Below, piece after piece: positions 36,580-47,448 of a DNA stretch of 64,000 bases. Source of the stretch: Amorphophallus konjac (taxonomy: Eukaryota > Streptophyta > Magnoliopsida > Alismatales > Araceae); NCBI GenBank assembly GCA_022559845.1, contig CM040121.1, forward strand, positions 564,085,581 to 564,149,580, given 5' to 3'. Under the pieces are notes generated by a model. The model was not told where the DNA came from, ran no database searches, and saw nothing but the letters and a program-made list of their open reading frames with translations. The first letter of the stretch is position 1. Each line of letters starts with the position of its first letter. Made by a program: the position numbers and the translations under genes.

Positions 36580-39304
36580 TGTAGCATCCTGTCTTTTTCT
36601 ACTAAAAATATTTTCATATAAATTAATTATTTATTGGCTCAACTTCTAAAAAAATTATTAAAATTCTGAAAAAATATGAAACTAATGTAAAATCGAACTT
36701 GTAACAACTTTGTCTTCAGGTAAGAGCCCAAATTAAAATTCGTATAGGCCCAATTTCACATTTTTAACAATTTTTCGTGGGTTAGAAGACCTAGTTTAAC
36801 CATCGCAATTTGGGCCCAATTGTGCTCCAATTCGAGCCAAACCCTAGCCCATTGATAGGTCTTTGCTTTCTCTCTGAAAACTCTAAGTCTAGATGCTTCT
36901 ACCGGCGGCGGCGGCGGTGGATTAGAACCTTATCCGAAGTTTTCGCCGGAGTTTCTTCTTAGGACTCTTCAACCAAATTCGATCTCTAGGAGTCCCTATA
37001 GGTTCTATTTATAGAGGGCTTTCGACACCTTAGAACCCTATTTGCACCAGCATCAGGCGGCGTGGCCGATCGTGACCGGACGAGGGAGAATTTCGGCGTT
37101 CTAGGAGCGGTACCTAGAGTTCCGGCGACCCCTCTTCTTCGTCTTTCTTTCCTTCAAGTAAAGGTAGGTGTCTCTCAGGCCAAATAGAAATCTAATAATA
37201 CCATATCGTGCGTCTTCATGAGCTCTTTCTTTTGATACCTAATTGCCCAATTTTCATTCATCACGGAATTTCACGTTTTACTCCGAGGTGTATCAAAAGG
37301 GCAACTTTCATGATTATTACTTAAAGATTGAATCTTGTTGTGTTAGATCTAAATCAAAACATGCTACTTTATACGAATTTTTATGCTCTTTTGAATATTA
37401 GCATTTTCCCTAATTTCTATTCATTCTATCATGAGTAATCGAAATTTTAATGTAACATGTCGAAGTTCATCGTCGGCGGGTTCCAGGTCATGTGACGCAT
37501 CTTTCAGAGGCTGTTACAGCCTGACGGCCGCACGACAGACCGTCACATGAGCCTGACGGCCCCACGACAGACCGTCACATGCCCCTGTGTTTTAAAATTT
37601 TGAAATTTTAATCTATTTAGTTTCTAGTACGTAACGCACCTACTATAGAGCGTTACATGCTTGTAACGCCCCTTCTATTTTGAAATTTTTTACATTGCCT
37701 GACAGTGTTTTAAACTATTGATTATGCGTTCTTAAAATTAGAAACTTACTATGTTAGTATGATATCTTGATCTATAAGCAAGGCAGAACGTGATGTTAAT
37801 ATTGTATTATGATCATAAACATTAATTTTTCATTGATCTACATGAAAGATGTTTAGAAAATCCTAAGTTGAATGATCATGAAGAATTTGATAAAAACCCT
37901 TAGTTAACACTTGTATAAATTTTGATTTATGTAAGATATATATTTGATCTTAACATTATTGTTTGACAGTCATGCCACTCCGGTGGGATTGATTGACCGC
38001 ACCGTCTTGGTTTCCGTGTTTATTAGCCTCAATTCTTATAATAGATGGGACTCTCCGTCAGATATTCCTTCCGTCGGACTAGGACCACTATTATGAGACC
38101 TCCGTAAGACCCTGTGAGCCTGGATTCCCACCAAGACGCCGGGCAAGTTGTACCCTAAAGACCTGAACCCATGAACGTGATTTGAATTGTGTTTTAGGCC
38201 AGTTCAAATTAAACTGGTCTGTGTCCTGTAACGGGCCAAGATTGGACCGTCACATAAACGTAACAGCCCTGTGTACGACCGTCACATTCATGTAACGGCC
38301 CTGTTATAGACCGTTACAGATAAGATATTAATAAGGTTTTTTTATTTTATCATCATGAAGCAGTTATCAAGGTTGGCCTTGAACTGTGAGATCATGTGAA
38401 ATCCTTGTTTACATCCTTGTTACCTAAAGACTCATAGTCTTTCTACTTGATGTCATTCCAATTTTGTTGGAATTTCTCTTGATCTTAGAAGTAAGTTCGT
38501 GAGCTTAACCTTGGAACTCTTGGCCATTTAATGTGATGAATGTCTAGACTAGGATCATTGATCCAAACCTTCAATGCCAACGCATCATAAAGGGCCCGGT
38601 CTGGTCCTGGGAGGAGCGCCCGAAAGTACTTGTGCCCCGGGGAGTTTGTAATGACAAGGTGTGGCATTGCACCGAAGTGCATGACTAGCGTGATTGGTCT
38701 ATGACATTTCCACTTTTACTCAATTACTTGAAATTCATGTGTGACATGATATGCGTGCTTGATATGGCCAATTCCATTTATCATTTCATGACATGAAAAG
38801 TTCTTGTTATACTTGTGTTTACTCTTTACTAGAAAGCTCATATTCTTTTTCCTATCTATCTCTTGTCCTTTATTTATTATCACTTTTGTTACAACGTTAT
38901 TCAAAAATGGTTAATCATTTTAATTATGCCTGATGATAGAGATATAAAATCCTACTGAGCTTTGCTCACCCCTACTTTTCAATCCTTTTCAGGTAGCTCG
39001 GATGAGGACGTGCGTTCCGATGGGGACGGGAACGAGTGATTCAAGGAGCGAGCCATTTAGAGTTTATATTCAAGTCAAGTTTGGATTAGTTGTTATCTAG
39101 AGTTGTTGTATTTTCCATTAATGAGATAGAAGTCGACAAAGAGTCGGGTGTAATTGAATACTTTCTATTTTGATTATTAATAAAGTTGGGTTGATTGTTT
39201 CTTTATTATTAGCCTGGTGGTTAGTCTCTTGTGGCAATGTATGCTCTCATTGACATGATTGATATAAACTGCTACGTTCCGATTTTTCGCGTCGGGGCGT
39301 GACA
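36580..39304 (+). repeat. Element A 3' LTR
   Basis: 2725 bp, colinear with 11142-13887. Its CGG run is shorter (about 36902). The last unit of its first hairpin cluster is replaced by AT-rich sequence near 37675. Block copy 38048-38156; CAG/GTAG junction 38992/38993. It ends GGGGCGTGACA and is followed by CATGG. Confidence 0.93.
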
Positions 39305-39309
39305 CATGG

Positions 39310-40640
39310 GAGAAAAAGATGAGAGAGAGAGTAGGTGAAGAAGAAGAAATAGATAGAGATGGGAGTGCGAGATCTAGAGGGAGTAAGCAACTAATTTCAT
39401 TAATTTAAAGAGAAAGTGTACAATATGGCAAGGTAAGAATACACTAATGCATGAAAATAAAATTATAAACTAAAAGAAATAAAATAGAAGTGCCTGGAGC
39501 CATGTAGCGGTGATGGTGGTGATGGTCATGTCCCTCCTTGACCCATGGTTCACGAGCCATCGGTGACCGTACTCGTTACCTGGAGTAGAAGCCACCACCC
39601 TTCTTATGTCGCCCTTGGAGAGTAGATTAGAGAGAGGAGAAGAAGAGAAGGCTTAAAAAGAGGAGTGGGAATAGCAGCAGAGTAAGAAGAGGAGAAAGAG
39701 GAATAGGTGCAGAGGGAGAAGGAGAGAAAGAGGAAGAAAAAAAGAAGAGGAGGAGAAGAAGTAGCAACTAGCGGAGGAAGAAAAGGAGAAAGAAGTAGAG
39801 GAGAGGGAGCAGTAGAGGAAAGAGGGAGAGGAGAAGGAGATGCTGGCAGAGAAGGAAGGAGAGGAGAAGAGTAGAAGAAGTAGCAGTCGGCTGAGGAGGA
39901 AGAAGAGGAGAGCGAGAAGAAAAACAAGAGGAGGAGAGGGAAACTAAGCTACTCCTAACAACTAAAATAGGAAACAAAAAAAATCCCTGAGAAATCTCCA
40001 CTGGCAGCCACACGAGTCCCTTTTTATAGCCTCTTGACACACCCACAGACCTGCCATTCGCTACCAGCTCATGCTGCCTTCTATCATGGCTGCCTGCCTT
40101 TGCCCTTTTACCTGCTCTGTCGTACACGACCGCCGATTGTGCTCCCTCCTGCGCACGCAAGTGCCCACCAGAGCCAGCTACATATGCTACCTACATGCAC
40201 TGCTCCGCTGTCGGAACCGGCTCTATTGCCTGCCTGGAGCATGCGAACACGCCAACTCTGCGGTCTACCTTGAGCACACACGTGACCAATGTTTTGCACT
40301 CCTGCGCCTTTGTCATTCTCCCTCCAGCGCATGCACACGAACTGCCGAAGGCCGCCGCCCTGCCGCCCACTAGAAGCAGAACCCACACGAACAAACCGGT
40401 CGACTGTCGAAGAATGTCATCCACACAAAACACGAGATCACGTGCCCCTCCTACGCATGCAAGCCGTTGAAGCATTATGTGCTCCTCTGTCTGCCAGCCG
40501 ACTATCGTGCATTGTGCTCATTTGTCTCCCAGTCGGCTATCCTCTGTTGTTTTGCCTACGCAAACACGACCTGAGAGTGGCAGGCACAACGGCAACATGT
40601 GTAGTTGAAACATTGTCTGCCAGCTGGAATCTCCACAACG
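39310..40640 (-). repeat. Probable LTR fragment H, proximal part
   Basis: On the minus strand a strong TATA box (GGCTATAAAAAGGG, 40018-40031) is followed by a pyrimidine-rich leader of more than 300 bases (39950 to 39600), the usual plan of a plant LTR promoter and R region. Before A inserted this was joined to 10891-11136. No matching LTR is present, the element is unidentified and the ends are uncertain. ORFs on either strand (for example 39604-39927 or 40108-40386) are low-complexity or unsupported. Confidence 0.4.
40018..40031 (-). promoter_or_regulatory. TATA box of region H
   Basis: The minus strand reads GGCTATAAAAAGGG, a textbook TATA box, with the CT-rich presumptive leader downstream. 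Confidence 0.55.
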
Positions 40641-41084
40641 CCATCTGTAATGACCCAAGATCCGAGTACCGGAAAGGAACCGGCACTGCTTGAACCTTGG
40701 CCCGTCACCCACGAGTCCGGAGATACGGAAGGGTTAAAGGATGGTGTGAGGGTGCACAAGAATCTAAAATAACTACATAATAAAACATAAGAAACTAAAT
40801 AATAATGCATGGAATTAAATAAGTATTGCACTAAACAGCAACTAGGTCCAGTATATGTCATGTCCAATATAAGTGTAGACACGTCAAAATTGACGTTACT
40901 GTGAGTGCATCTCATATTACATTGTAATACCCCAATTTGACCCTCAAATTAACTTTGTTTGAGTGGCTTTTCTCATTTTTCTTAGATTTCTCCACTTTTC
41001 CTCCCTTTTCTTATTTTTTCCTATTTTTCTGAATTTTTTGGGCATTTTTCTCTATTTTTATGAAATTTCTAAAATTAACGACGT

Positions 41085-41765
41085 GAGAGGGGGCGTCATT
41101 TGTTTTTAAGAAAATAAAATAAAATAAAAATGACGCCACTTTGCAGAGGCGTCAATTTCTGTCACTTTCCCATTTTTCTGGATTTTTCTGAGAATTTTTT
41201 AAAAAATTTTTAGAACTGACGACTTAGCAAAGGACATTGTTTTGATTTAAATTAAATAAAAAATGGAAAAAATGGAAATCAGACATTGTGCAGGGCGTCA
41301 ATTTCAAATTGAAATTTTTTAATATTATTTTTGACCCACTTTCAGAGGTGATTTGGTGGCCTTCCAGATGTCAAAAAAATACGAAAAAATAGTCATTGGA
41401 ATCAACATAGTTGGATGCACGCTCACCTAAAAAATGGGAAAATAATATTGAGAAATGAAAATTGGCCATGTTTTACATATTTTGAAATAACGACCCTCAA
41501 TCGGACGTCAATTTAATTGACGCCCGAATTCTCGGTCGTCCCTTTTTTATCATTTTGATTCATGACGCTATGCAAGTCGTCATTTTGAATTGACGACCCT
41601 AGTCAGGTCGTCATTTTCATTGCCATATTTTAAGATTTTGAATCCGACCAAAATTTGTGTTAATCACTAAATAGCGCCTTTCTGTAAGTCGTCAATTCTT
41701 TAAAAGACGACGCCTCCTCGGACGTCATTTTAAAATACGACTGTCATACAGTCGTCAATTCTTGT
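41085..41765. repeat. Hairpin motif cluster, LTR D
   Basis: At least eight units. The clearest is 41591-41613, TGACGACC and GGTCGTCA around CTAGTCA: a perfect 8-bp stem with a 7-base loop. Others pair GACGCC with GGCGTC (about 41130-41155) and ACGACTG with CAGTCGT (about 41737-41756). The 3' LTR copies lie at 51338-51865. Confidence 0.75.
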
Positions 41766-41932
41766 TGAATTTTGAACTTTCCCATGACCTCCTTCTTTCC
41801 TCGTTTTGAGCCCCTTTTAACTTCGGAAAGGACCCTAATGACTTTCCATGACTGGAGTAACTCCTTCCAATATTCATCTCATGCTAAAATCAATTCTCCT
41901 AATCGTTATTGGAATTAAAACTCCATTCTCCC

Positions 41933-41942
41933 CTATAAATAG
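41933..41942 (+). promoter_or_regulatory. TATA box, element D 5' LTR
   Basis: CTATAAATAG, followed by a start-like region. It falls inside the segment missing from the 3' LTR. Confidence 0.65.
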
Positions 41943-42809
41943 AGCTTCCTGTGGCTCTGTCGAGAGGCCGGCTTCAACGCGAAGGAGAGGTGCTGCCCAA
42001 CCATTTGACTAGAGGAGGAAGGGCTCCCTGCTGTGGTTGATGCATCCCATCGGGGCTTCTTCCTCCCAAACGTATATCAAAGGCCACGGTGTACACAGAA
42101 GGCCACCTCGCACTTGCGAATCTTTCTGCTGCCAATAAAGCTTTCCACAGGCTTCCCCCCTTTACTGTTTGCTATTATCATTTGTTGTTTGTTTGTTTTT
42201 CCTTTCTCTTCACGCATACTACATACAACATGCATGCATATGCATATACCTCCTTTTGATCCCTCTCTATTTTTTTCAACCGCGTTGAGAGCAATTCCCG
42301 CAGTGCATCACTTGCACTTGGCCCTTTGTTATATTGTTATTACACATATCTCAATCTCACCACGTTGAGAAGAGCTCCTTTTAGTGCAACACTTGCACTT
42401 CTTCCTTTCATATTTTACATGCATCATATCTCCCTACCCATTGCATGGGGTTTAAAAGGGCAACACCCACAAGGTGTGTTCTAGTCCATGTTTTCATATT
42501 CGTATTTATATTGTGGATTTGATGCTACACTCACCTTGGTTCTAATTCCCATTTTCATTGGTTGTTGTCTTTGATCTTTGCAAGGGTAATCAACAAGATA
42601 AACTCTCTTCATCGGCCGGCCGATCGGAAGAGAAAGGTGCACTCACAATCTCCCCCGCATCCTTTTGAGGTATTTATATTCCCTCCATTGATTATTGGTT
42701 ATATCCTTTGAGGCCCTCGGTCTCTGACGACCACTCTCCTTATTAGCACCTCGTGCATGCTTAATTCTTTTATTTTTAATTGTTCCAAGTGGATTTCTTA
42801 GAATCTACA

Positions 42810-43911
42810 AATTGGTGATCACGGTGGGACACCTTTTGTTTTTCTTTTTGATTGCCCTTCCCCTTGGGCACCCACGTGTGCCATCTCCCCTTTTGCACCT
42901 ACGGTGCACTTCCTTTTGTCCTCCACGTAGCACTCTCCCTATATGATTTGTTAGTTTGATAGATTTTTAAAAATTCCATTTATCCATCTCTTAAAAAAAA
43001 ATGATGAGCATGCTATATCCCCTTTCATGTTTTTATTGATTGCCATACTGTGATTGTGAGTGTTTTCCTTCCTGTTGGTATTTTTGTCACTGTCTGAGCT
43101 TTCTGGCCCTTGGAGAGGAATTAACGCCCCTCATAGAGTCATTTTCCAGTATAACGCCTCATACCAAGGCGTCATTTTCTTTGGACGCCCCTGTCAGAGG
43201 CATCTTTCACTCGTACAGCGCCTTACTGGAAGGCGTCATTTTGATTATCATTGTTTATTCATGTTGATTACTGCTATTTGACGCCCCTATGCACAGGTGT
43301 CCATTCTATAGGCAGCGCCTCACCTTAAGGCGCTATTTTACTCTGCTTCCACTATTCACAGTGATTAGCGACTGACACTCAGGCGTTGTTTCCTGATATA
43401 GCGACCTTTCCCAGGTCGTCATTTTTGTTCTGTGATGTTCATGCTGATACTGTCTGCTTGATATTACCTGCTTGCACTCATCTTTGCATTTGGTTTGGGA
43501 GACCTCCTCTCCCCACACTTTTAGGAGATCTTACCCCCTCTTGGTGAAGAAAGGACCCTCCATTGAGCATTCCGTCTCATTGGACCGGAAATTCCTAAAC
43601 CAAGCCTCCGTAAGTCCCCGCACCCGTGGATTCCCTCACGGACGCTGGGCAGGTTGTACCTTTGAAGTCCCGGGTTTAGTTGGCCTATGCATGGTGAGTG
43701 AGTGTTCCTAGTTGGCACCGGAGAAAACCACATTTGAAACTAGGTTCCTCCCTTGAGTGATCACATCAATTTGCATAAAGTCATTAATTCACCAAGGTTC
43801 AAATTAATAAATAAAAAATCAACGGTAACCATTCCAACTTGGGTGCTTCTTTGCAAATTATTTTGCTTGAACTTTGATTGCATAACAGCTTACCTTGATA
43901 GACAAGATAAC
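42810..43911 (+). other. Element D leader
   Basis: Primer-like site TTGGTGATCACGGTGGGAC at 42812-42830. More hairpin motifs at about 43122-43435 with arms ACGCC/GGCGT and GCGCC/GGCGC. The cross-family block is at 43553-43663. The frame of the long ORF is open from TTG at 43753, but the first ATG is at 43912. Other short ORFs (43040-43267, 43472-43711) are unsupported. Confidence 0.7.
43553..43663. repeat. Cross-family block, element D leader copy
   Basis: GGACCCTCC, AGCATTCCGTC, TTGGACC, CCTCCGTAAGTCCC, GTGGATTCCCTC and GCTGGGCAGGTTGTACC, in the same order as in LTRs A and B but here outside the LTR. Confidence 0.75.
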
Positions 43912-46900
43912 ATGTTTAATCTTAATTATGTTCATGAGGATGCACAACCTAGCACATCCTATACTCCTCAATCTCAACATGTTCATCATAATTCTCACCA
44001 TATTTTCAAGGGACCACGCCCACATTCTTATGGTGTTGCCCGACCTATGGGCAATGTCCAATCTCATGGTTCCTCGCCTCAATCGCAAGCCACTATTCCT
44101 TCGGGACCGCCTCCTCCCAACGACGAGAAGGTCTCTCAAATCATCCGTGGACTAGATCATTTCACCCCTCAACAAATCCGAGCCCTTAAGGCCGTTGCTG
44201 AGAGTACACCTCCTTCATCCACACATACCCCTATTCGGGTGGCCCATCACCCACCTCCTTCGTCCACGCATACTCCTATTCGGGTGGCCCATCACCCGCC
44301 TCCTTCTATTTCTCATCCTTCACGGCCCCAAGGCCCATTTATTCCTTGCAACCCGGCCCATCCGGGTCCTTCTATGGGTCAGCCCATTAATCCCCCTCCA
44401 CGGCCGTCATATCAAGCCACCCCTCTAAGGCAATCATGCCAACCTTCTGTTGCTCATGTTACACCCTTCCAGCAAAGCCTCTTTGATAGACTTGCTTCCA
44501 TGGAGGAACAACTTAAGAAGCTCACTAGCCTGCAGCCCGCTCCTCCTCCACCTCAAGTTAATCCTCTTCATGATTCCATGAATAACATCGCTAAGTTGGA
44601 AAAAGATTGGAAGGAGATAAGAGAGAATGGCATCAACGATATATGTGAGCGAGAAGATGTTACAAGTTCTATGGACGCCGTCCGCCCTCCACTCATCCGC
44701 ACTACGCATTTACATGGCTCTCCGCCTCCATATACATATTCGCCTCCTCAAAATCCCCCACAACACCATACTCCACCACTTATCATTTCGCCTCCACCAC
44801 GGCGTCCGTTGGATTTATTTAATGATGAAGATTTAGAGAGGGTACAAGAATTTGAAGCTCCTCGAGATGCACCCCTTCCGAGTTTCCTTCGCCGTCCTCT
44901 TCCTCCACTGCCAGAAGACCCCTATGCTCAGAACTATGCCACAGTCCCCGATCCAGCCCCCATTTATGAGACCTCTTGGTGTTATGATGATGGGTCGATA
45001 CTCCAATCACCCATACCACCACACCATGATTCTCCTCCTCTCCCCAATACTTGGTGTTACGATGATGGGTCGATATTCCAATCACCCATACCACCGCATC
45101 CTGAGTCTCATCCTATACCTGACACCTCTCGCCCCATCCGACGTTTTCAACGCACTAAACCTTCTCCGTTCACACCTCCCGTAACCACACCAATATCCTC
45201 CATTCCATCGGCCTCCGTCGAGCCTCCATCACCCTCCACTACGCCGGTCTCTGCCGAGCCTTCTATTACCCCTCCTCTTTGTTCGCCACCTCAGCCGTCC
45301 ACTATGCCTGTAACGCCAAAACCAGCTTTGCCAGTCCCTTCCCCTATTCCACCACTTAACCTATCACCCTTACCCGTGGCTAATCTTGAGCAAGGTCCAC
45401 CCCTTTTTGCACTCGAGCCAACCCCGACTGCTTCCGAGCAAAGGGGGAAGCTCGACGTGTTTGAACCTTCGCTTCCACTCACCCTTTCTCCAACACCTTC
45501 CATTATACCTCCACCATCCATGGAACCTTCCGCCTCCGCTTCACCCCCCTTTAATACTCGGAACGGGCGACCTTCTGTAAGTACTTGTGCCGAAGATGAT
45601 CAAGAGCCGGGAAAGAAAGATTTGGCCACAGCCATGCTGTTCAAGATGCAAGAGTTTATTTGTCGGATGCCAATCCGGGTTGTTGTGCCAAGCATGGTCG
45701 AAGAGGCCAAGTCCCCGCCACTGCTCACTAAGAGAGAATGTCAAACTTTGATGCCATGTAAGTTTGTGCCCAAGGGCCGGGCAGGGCACCCTTTGTTCCA
45801 ACTTTCAAATCTTGAACCCATTCTTCCATACAAGGGGCAAATGACCATTTTGTTCAACACTCCCTATACGCCACAACCCCTGGGCAACACAATGCTTCCT
45901 ATCCCAACTTTCCAACTCTCTTACACTATTACTTTTCACTCTCCAAGGGAGTTGTCATTTACCATTGAAGCTTCATCATGGGCTCTTGCTTTATCCATTG
46001 GGCCAATTGGCTATACACTTTCACTGCCATGGAGGAGCGGTTATCTTGGTGCTAAGGGGCCTTCCACTATTTTATCCACCTTCTATTCAACGCCATCCAC
46101 ATTCTTGTCTATCATATTTTCTTCATGGGCCACTCTAAGGGTAAGGAGGAGGATCTCATCCTTTCGCCCTTCATGTTCTTCATATTCTTTGCATCTCATG
46201 CATTCATTGCATCCATTCTATTGCATCCACATGCACTTCTTTCTTCCCGGGTTCCCTAACCCGTATCTTTCCCGCCTTCCAAAATCTCCGGATCCCCCAC
46301 GTTTCCTTTATCTTCCGCCTCTATCTCCAGGTCCCCTTACACTTCCCGGGCATTGTGCCCCCTCCGATCTTTCCTCAGGGCATCGCGCCCCTTTTCAACT
46401 ATTGCATCCGCACTCCCCAAACTTCTCTCTTGTCCTCTTGGGGCATCGCGTCCCGTGGTATTTTTCTCCTCCGGAACCTCCGGATCCTTCATCCTCTTCT
46501 AATCCACTCTCCCCGGGGCATCGCGTCCCCTTTCCTGCTATTTCCCTGGAATCTCCAGGTGTTTTATCCCTCCTTTTAGGGCATGACGCCCTTTCTGATT
46601 CCACTCTTCCGAAACCTCTGGATCTTTCTCTTCTCCCCGGGCATCGCGTCCCTCGGTATTTTCCTCCTCCGGGACCTCCGGATCTGTCTCTTCCCCTTGG
46701 GCATCACGCCCCTTGGTATCTTCCACCTCCGGAACCTCCGGATCTTGCTCTTTGGGCATCGTGCCCCTGCACACCCTCACGTCCGGATCTTCTAGATTTC
46801 TTATCACCCCTCCTAGGGCGTCGCGTCCCTTCTTTCGCTATCCCTCCGGAACCTCCGGACCTCCCTTTTAGGGCATTGCGCCCCTCTACACCTCCATATC

Positions 46901-47448
46901 CAGATCCTCCGGGTTTCTCTCCCATCCTCCCTGGGCATCGCGTCCTATGGTGCCTTACTCCTCCGGATCCTCTAGATTTCTTATCTCCCCTCCTAGGGCG
47001 TCGCGTCCCTTCTTTCGCTATCCCTCCGGAACCTCCGGATCCTCCTGACCCTTTTCATCCACTCTTCCTAGGGCGTCGCGTCCCTTCCCATCTCATTCCT
47101 CCGGAACCTCTGGACTCTCCATCTTTCTTCCGATTCATTTTTGTGCTCTTCCGGGACATCACATCCTTCATTTTCTTCTTCCTTTTCCATCATATTTTTC
47201 CCTATTTCTTCCAAGGGCACCGCGTCCCTCGATGTTTTATCCCTCCGGAGCCTCCGGACTCTTTTTCCCCTCAAGATTCTCCTCCTCTGCCTCCAGACCC
47301 TCCGAATCCGCCTCTTTCCATCTATCAATTTCTTCTTCTAATTCCTCCTGATCTTGGGTCCGACCCAACTTCTTCCACGTCCACTGCCTTGGGCATCTGC
47401 CCTTTCTCTCACTACTTCCGAGGCTTTAGTCCTCACTCCTCCTTCTAA
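43912..47448 (+). CDS. Giant proline-rich ORF of element D (1178 aa)
   Basis: I start at the ATG at 43912 (MFNLNYVHEDAQPSTSY); 53 upstream codons are open only from a TTG. Residues 1-600 are Pro/Ser/Thr/His-rich and disordered-looking. They include a 17-residue tandem duplication (core HTPIRVAHHPPP) and a repeated WCYDDGSI-x-QSPIPP segment. A more ordered central part (about 610-790) has KMQEFICRMPIRVVV and HPLFQLSNLEPILPY, with a basic stretch near 805. From about 850 to 1130 a degenerate repeat takes over, each unit carrying GHRVP then PPEPPD; the DNA is a GGGCATCGCGTCCC...CCTCCGGAACCTCCGGA minisatellite. No capsid knuckle, protease, RT or integrase motif is seen. It may be a non-gag ORF like the extra ORF of Ogre-type elements, or partly fortuitous where the minisatellite reads open. 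No stop interrupts it, unlike the pol genes of A and B. Confidence 0.55.
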   Translation: MFNLNYVHEDAQPSTSYTPQSQHVHHNSHHIFKGPRPHSYGVARPMGNVQSHGSSPQSQATIPSGPPPPNDEKVSQIIRGLDHFTPQQIRALKAVAESTPPSSTHTPIRVAHHPPPSSTHTPIRVAHHPPPSISHPSRPQGPFIPCNPAHPGPSMGQPINPPPRPSYQATPLRQSCQPSVAHVTPFQQSLFDRLASMEEQLKKLTSLQPAPPPPQVNPLHDSMNNIAKLEKDWKEIRENGINDICEREDVTSSMDAVRPPLIRTTHLHGSPPPYTYSPPQNPPQHHTPPLIISPPPRRPLDLFNDEDLERVQEFEAPRDAPLPSFLRRPLPPLPEDPYAQNYATVPDPAPIYETSWCYDDGSILQSPIPPHHDSPPLPNTWCYDDGSIFQSPIPPHPESHPIPDTSRPIRRFQRTKPSPFTPPVTTPISSIPSASVEPPSPSTTPVSAEPSITPPLCSPPQPSTMPVTPKPALPVPSPIPPLNLSPLPVANLEQGPPLFALEPTPTASEQRGKLDVFEPSLPLTLSPTPSIIPPPSMEPSASASPPFNTRNGRPSVSTCAEDDQEPGKKDLATAMLFKMQEFICRMPIRVVVPSMVEEAKSPPLLTKRECQTLMPCKFVPKGRAGHPLFQLSNLEPILPYKGQMTILFNTPYTPQPLGNTMLPIPTFQLSYTITFHSPRELSFTIEASSWALALSIGPIGYTLSLPWRSGYLGAKGPSTILSTFYSTPSTFLSIIFSSWATLRVRRRISSFRPSCSSYSLHLMHSLHPFYCIHMHFFLPGFPNPYLSRLPKSPDPPRFLYLPPLSPGPLTLPGHCAPSDLSSGHRAPFQLLHPHSPNFSLVLLGHRVPWYFSPPEPPDPSSSSNPLSPGHRVPFPAISLESPGVLSLLLGHDALSDSTLPKPLDLSLLPGHRVPRYFPPPGPPDLSLPLGHHAPWYLPPPEPPDLALWASCPCTPSRPDLLDFLSPLLGRRVPSFAIPPEPPDLPFRALRPSTPPYPDPPGFSPILPGHRVLWCLTPPDPLDFLSPLLGRRVPSFAIPPEPPDPPDPFHPLFLGRRVPSHLIPPEPLDSPSFFRFIFVLFRDITSFIFFFLFHHIFPYFFQGHRVPRCFIPPEPPDSFSPQDSPPLPPDPPNPPLSIYQFLLLIPPDLGSDPTSSTSTALGICPFSHYFRGFSPHSSF
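46340..47300. repeat. Degenerate minisatellite within the element D ORF
   Basis: About ten or more units of roughly 70-110 bp, each with GGGCATCGCGTCCC (or GGGCGTCGCGTCCC) followed by CTCCGGAACCTCCGGATC. Unit length varies, mostly by multiples of three, so the plus frame stays open. The minus-strand ORFs here are its shadow. Confidence 0.75.

Larger units (their letters stand above)
11137..39309 (+). mobile_element. Element A: Ty3-gypsy chromovirus with nested insertions
   Basis: LTRs begin TGTAGCATCC and end GTGACA, at 11142-13887 and 36580-39304. They are flanked by an identical 5-bp target duplication, CATGG (11137-11141 and 39305-39309). Primer site, gag, protease, RT, RNase H, integrase and polypurine tract follow in gypsy order. 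The gag is split at 14467/32555 by element B. LTR lengths differ (2746 and 2725 bp) through a shorter CGG run, a replaced segment near 37675 and small indels. With the damaged pol this indicates an older insertion than B or C. The pol tail (YPELF-type, with VFHVSMLRKYV before it) suggests a Tekay/Del-like chromovirus. Confidence 0.93.
40874..42809 (+). repeat. Element D 5' LTR
   Basis: 1936 bp. A dense hairpin cluster occupies 41085-41765 upstream of the TATA box at 41933-41942. A CGGCCGGCCG palindrome lies near 42614. It ends TTAGAATCTACA. The promoter half is absent from the 3' LTR. Confidence 0.93.

Noticed and set aside
40034..40693. Cluster of 80-134-codon ORFs on both strands as host exons
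   Set aside because: They overlap each other on both strands, show no domain or splice pattern, and sit upstream of a minus-strand LTR-type promoter.
43753..43911. N-terminal extension of the element D ORF
   Set aside because: It opens from TTG only; the first ATG is at 43912 and the extension has no feature supporting translation.
46538..47328. Minus-strand acidic/basic repeat ORFs in element D
   Set aside because: They are the antisense of the GHRVP minisatellite and have no start context or domain.
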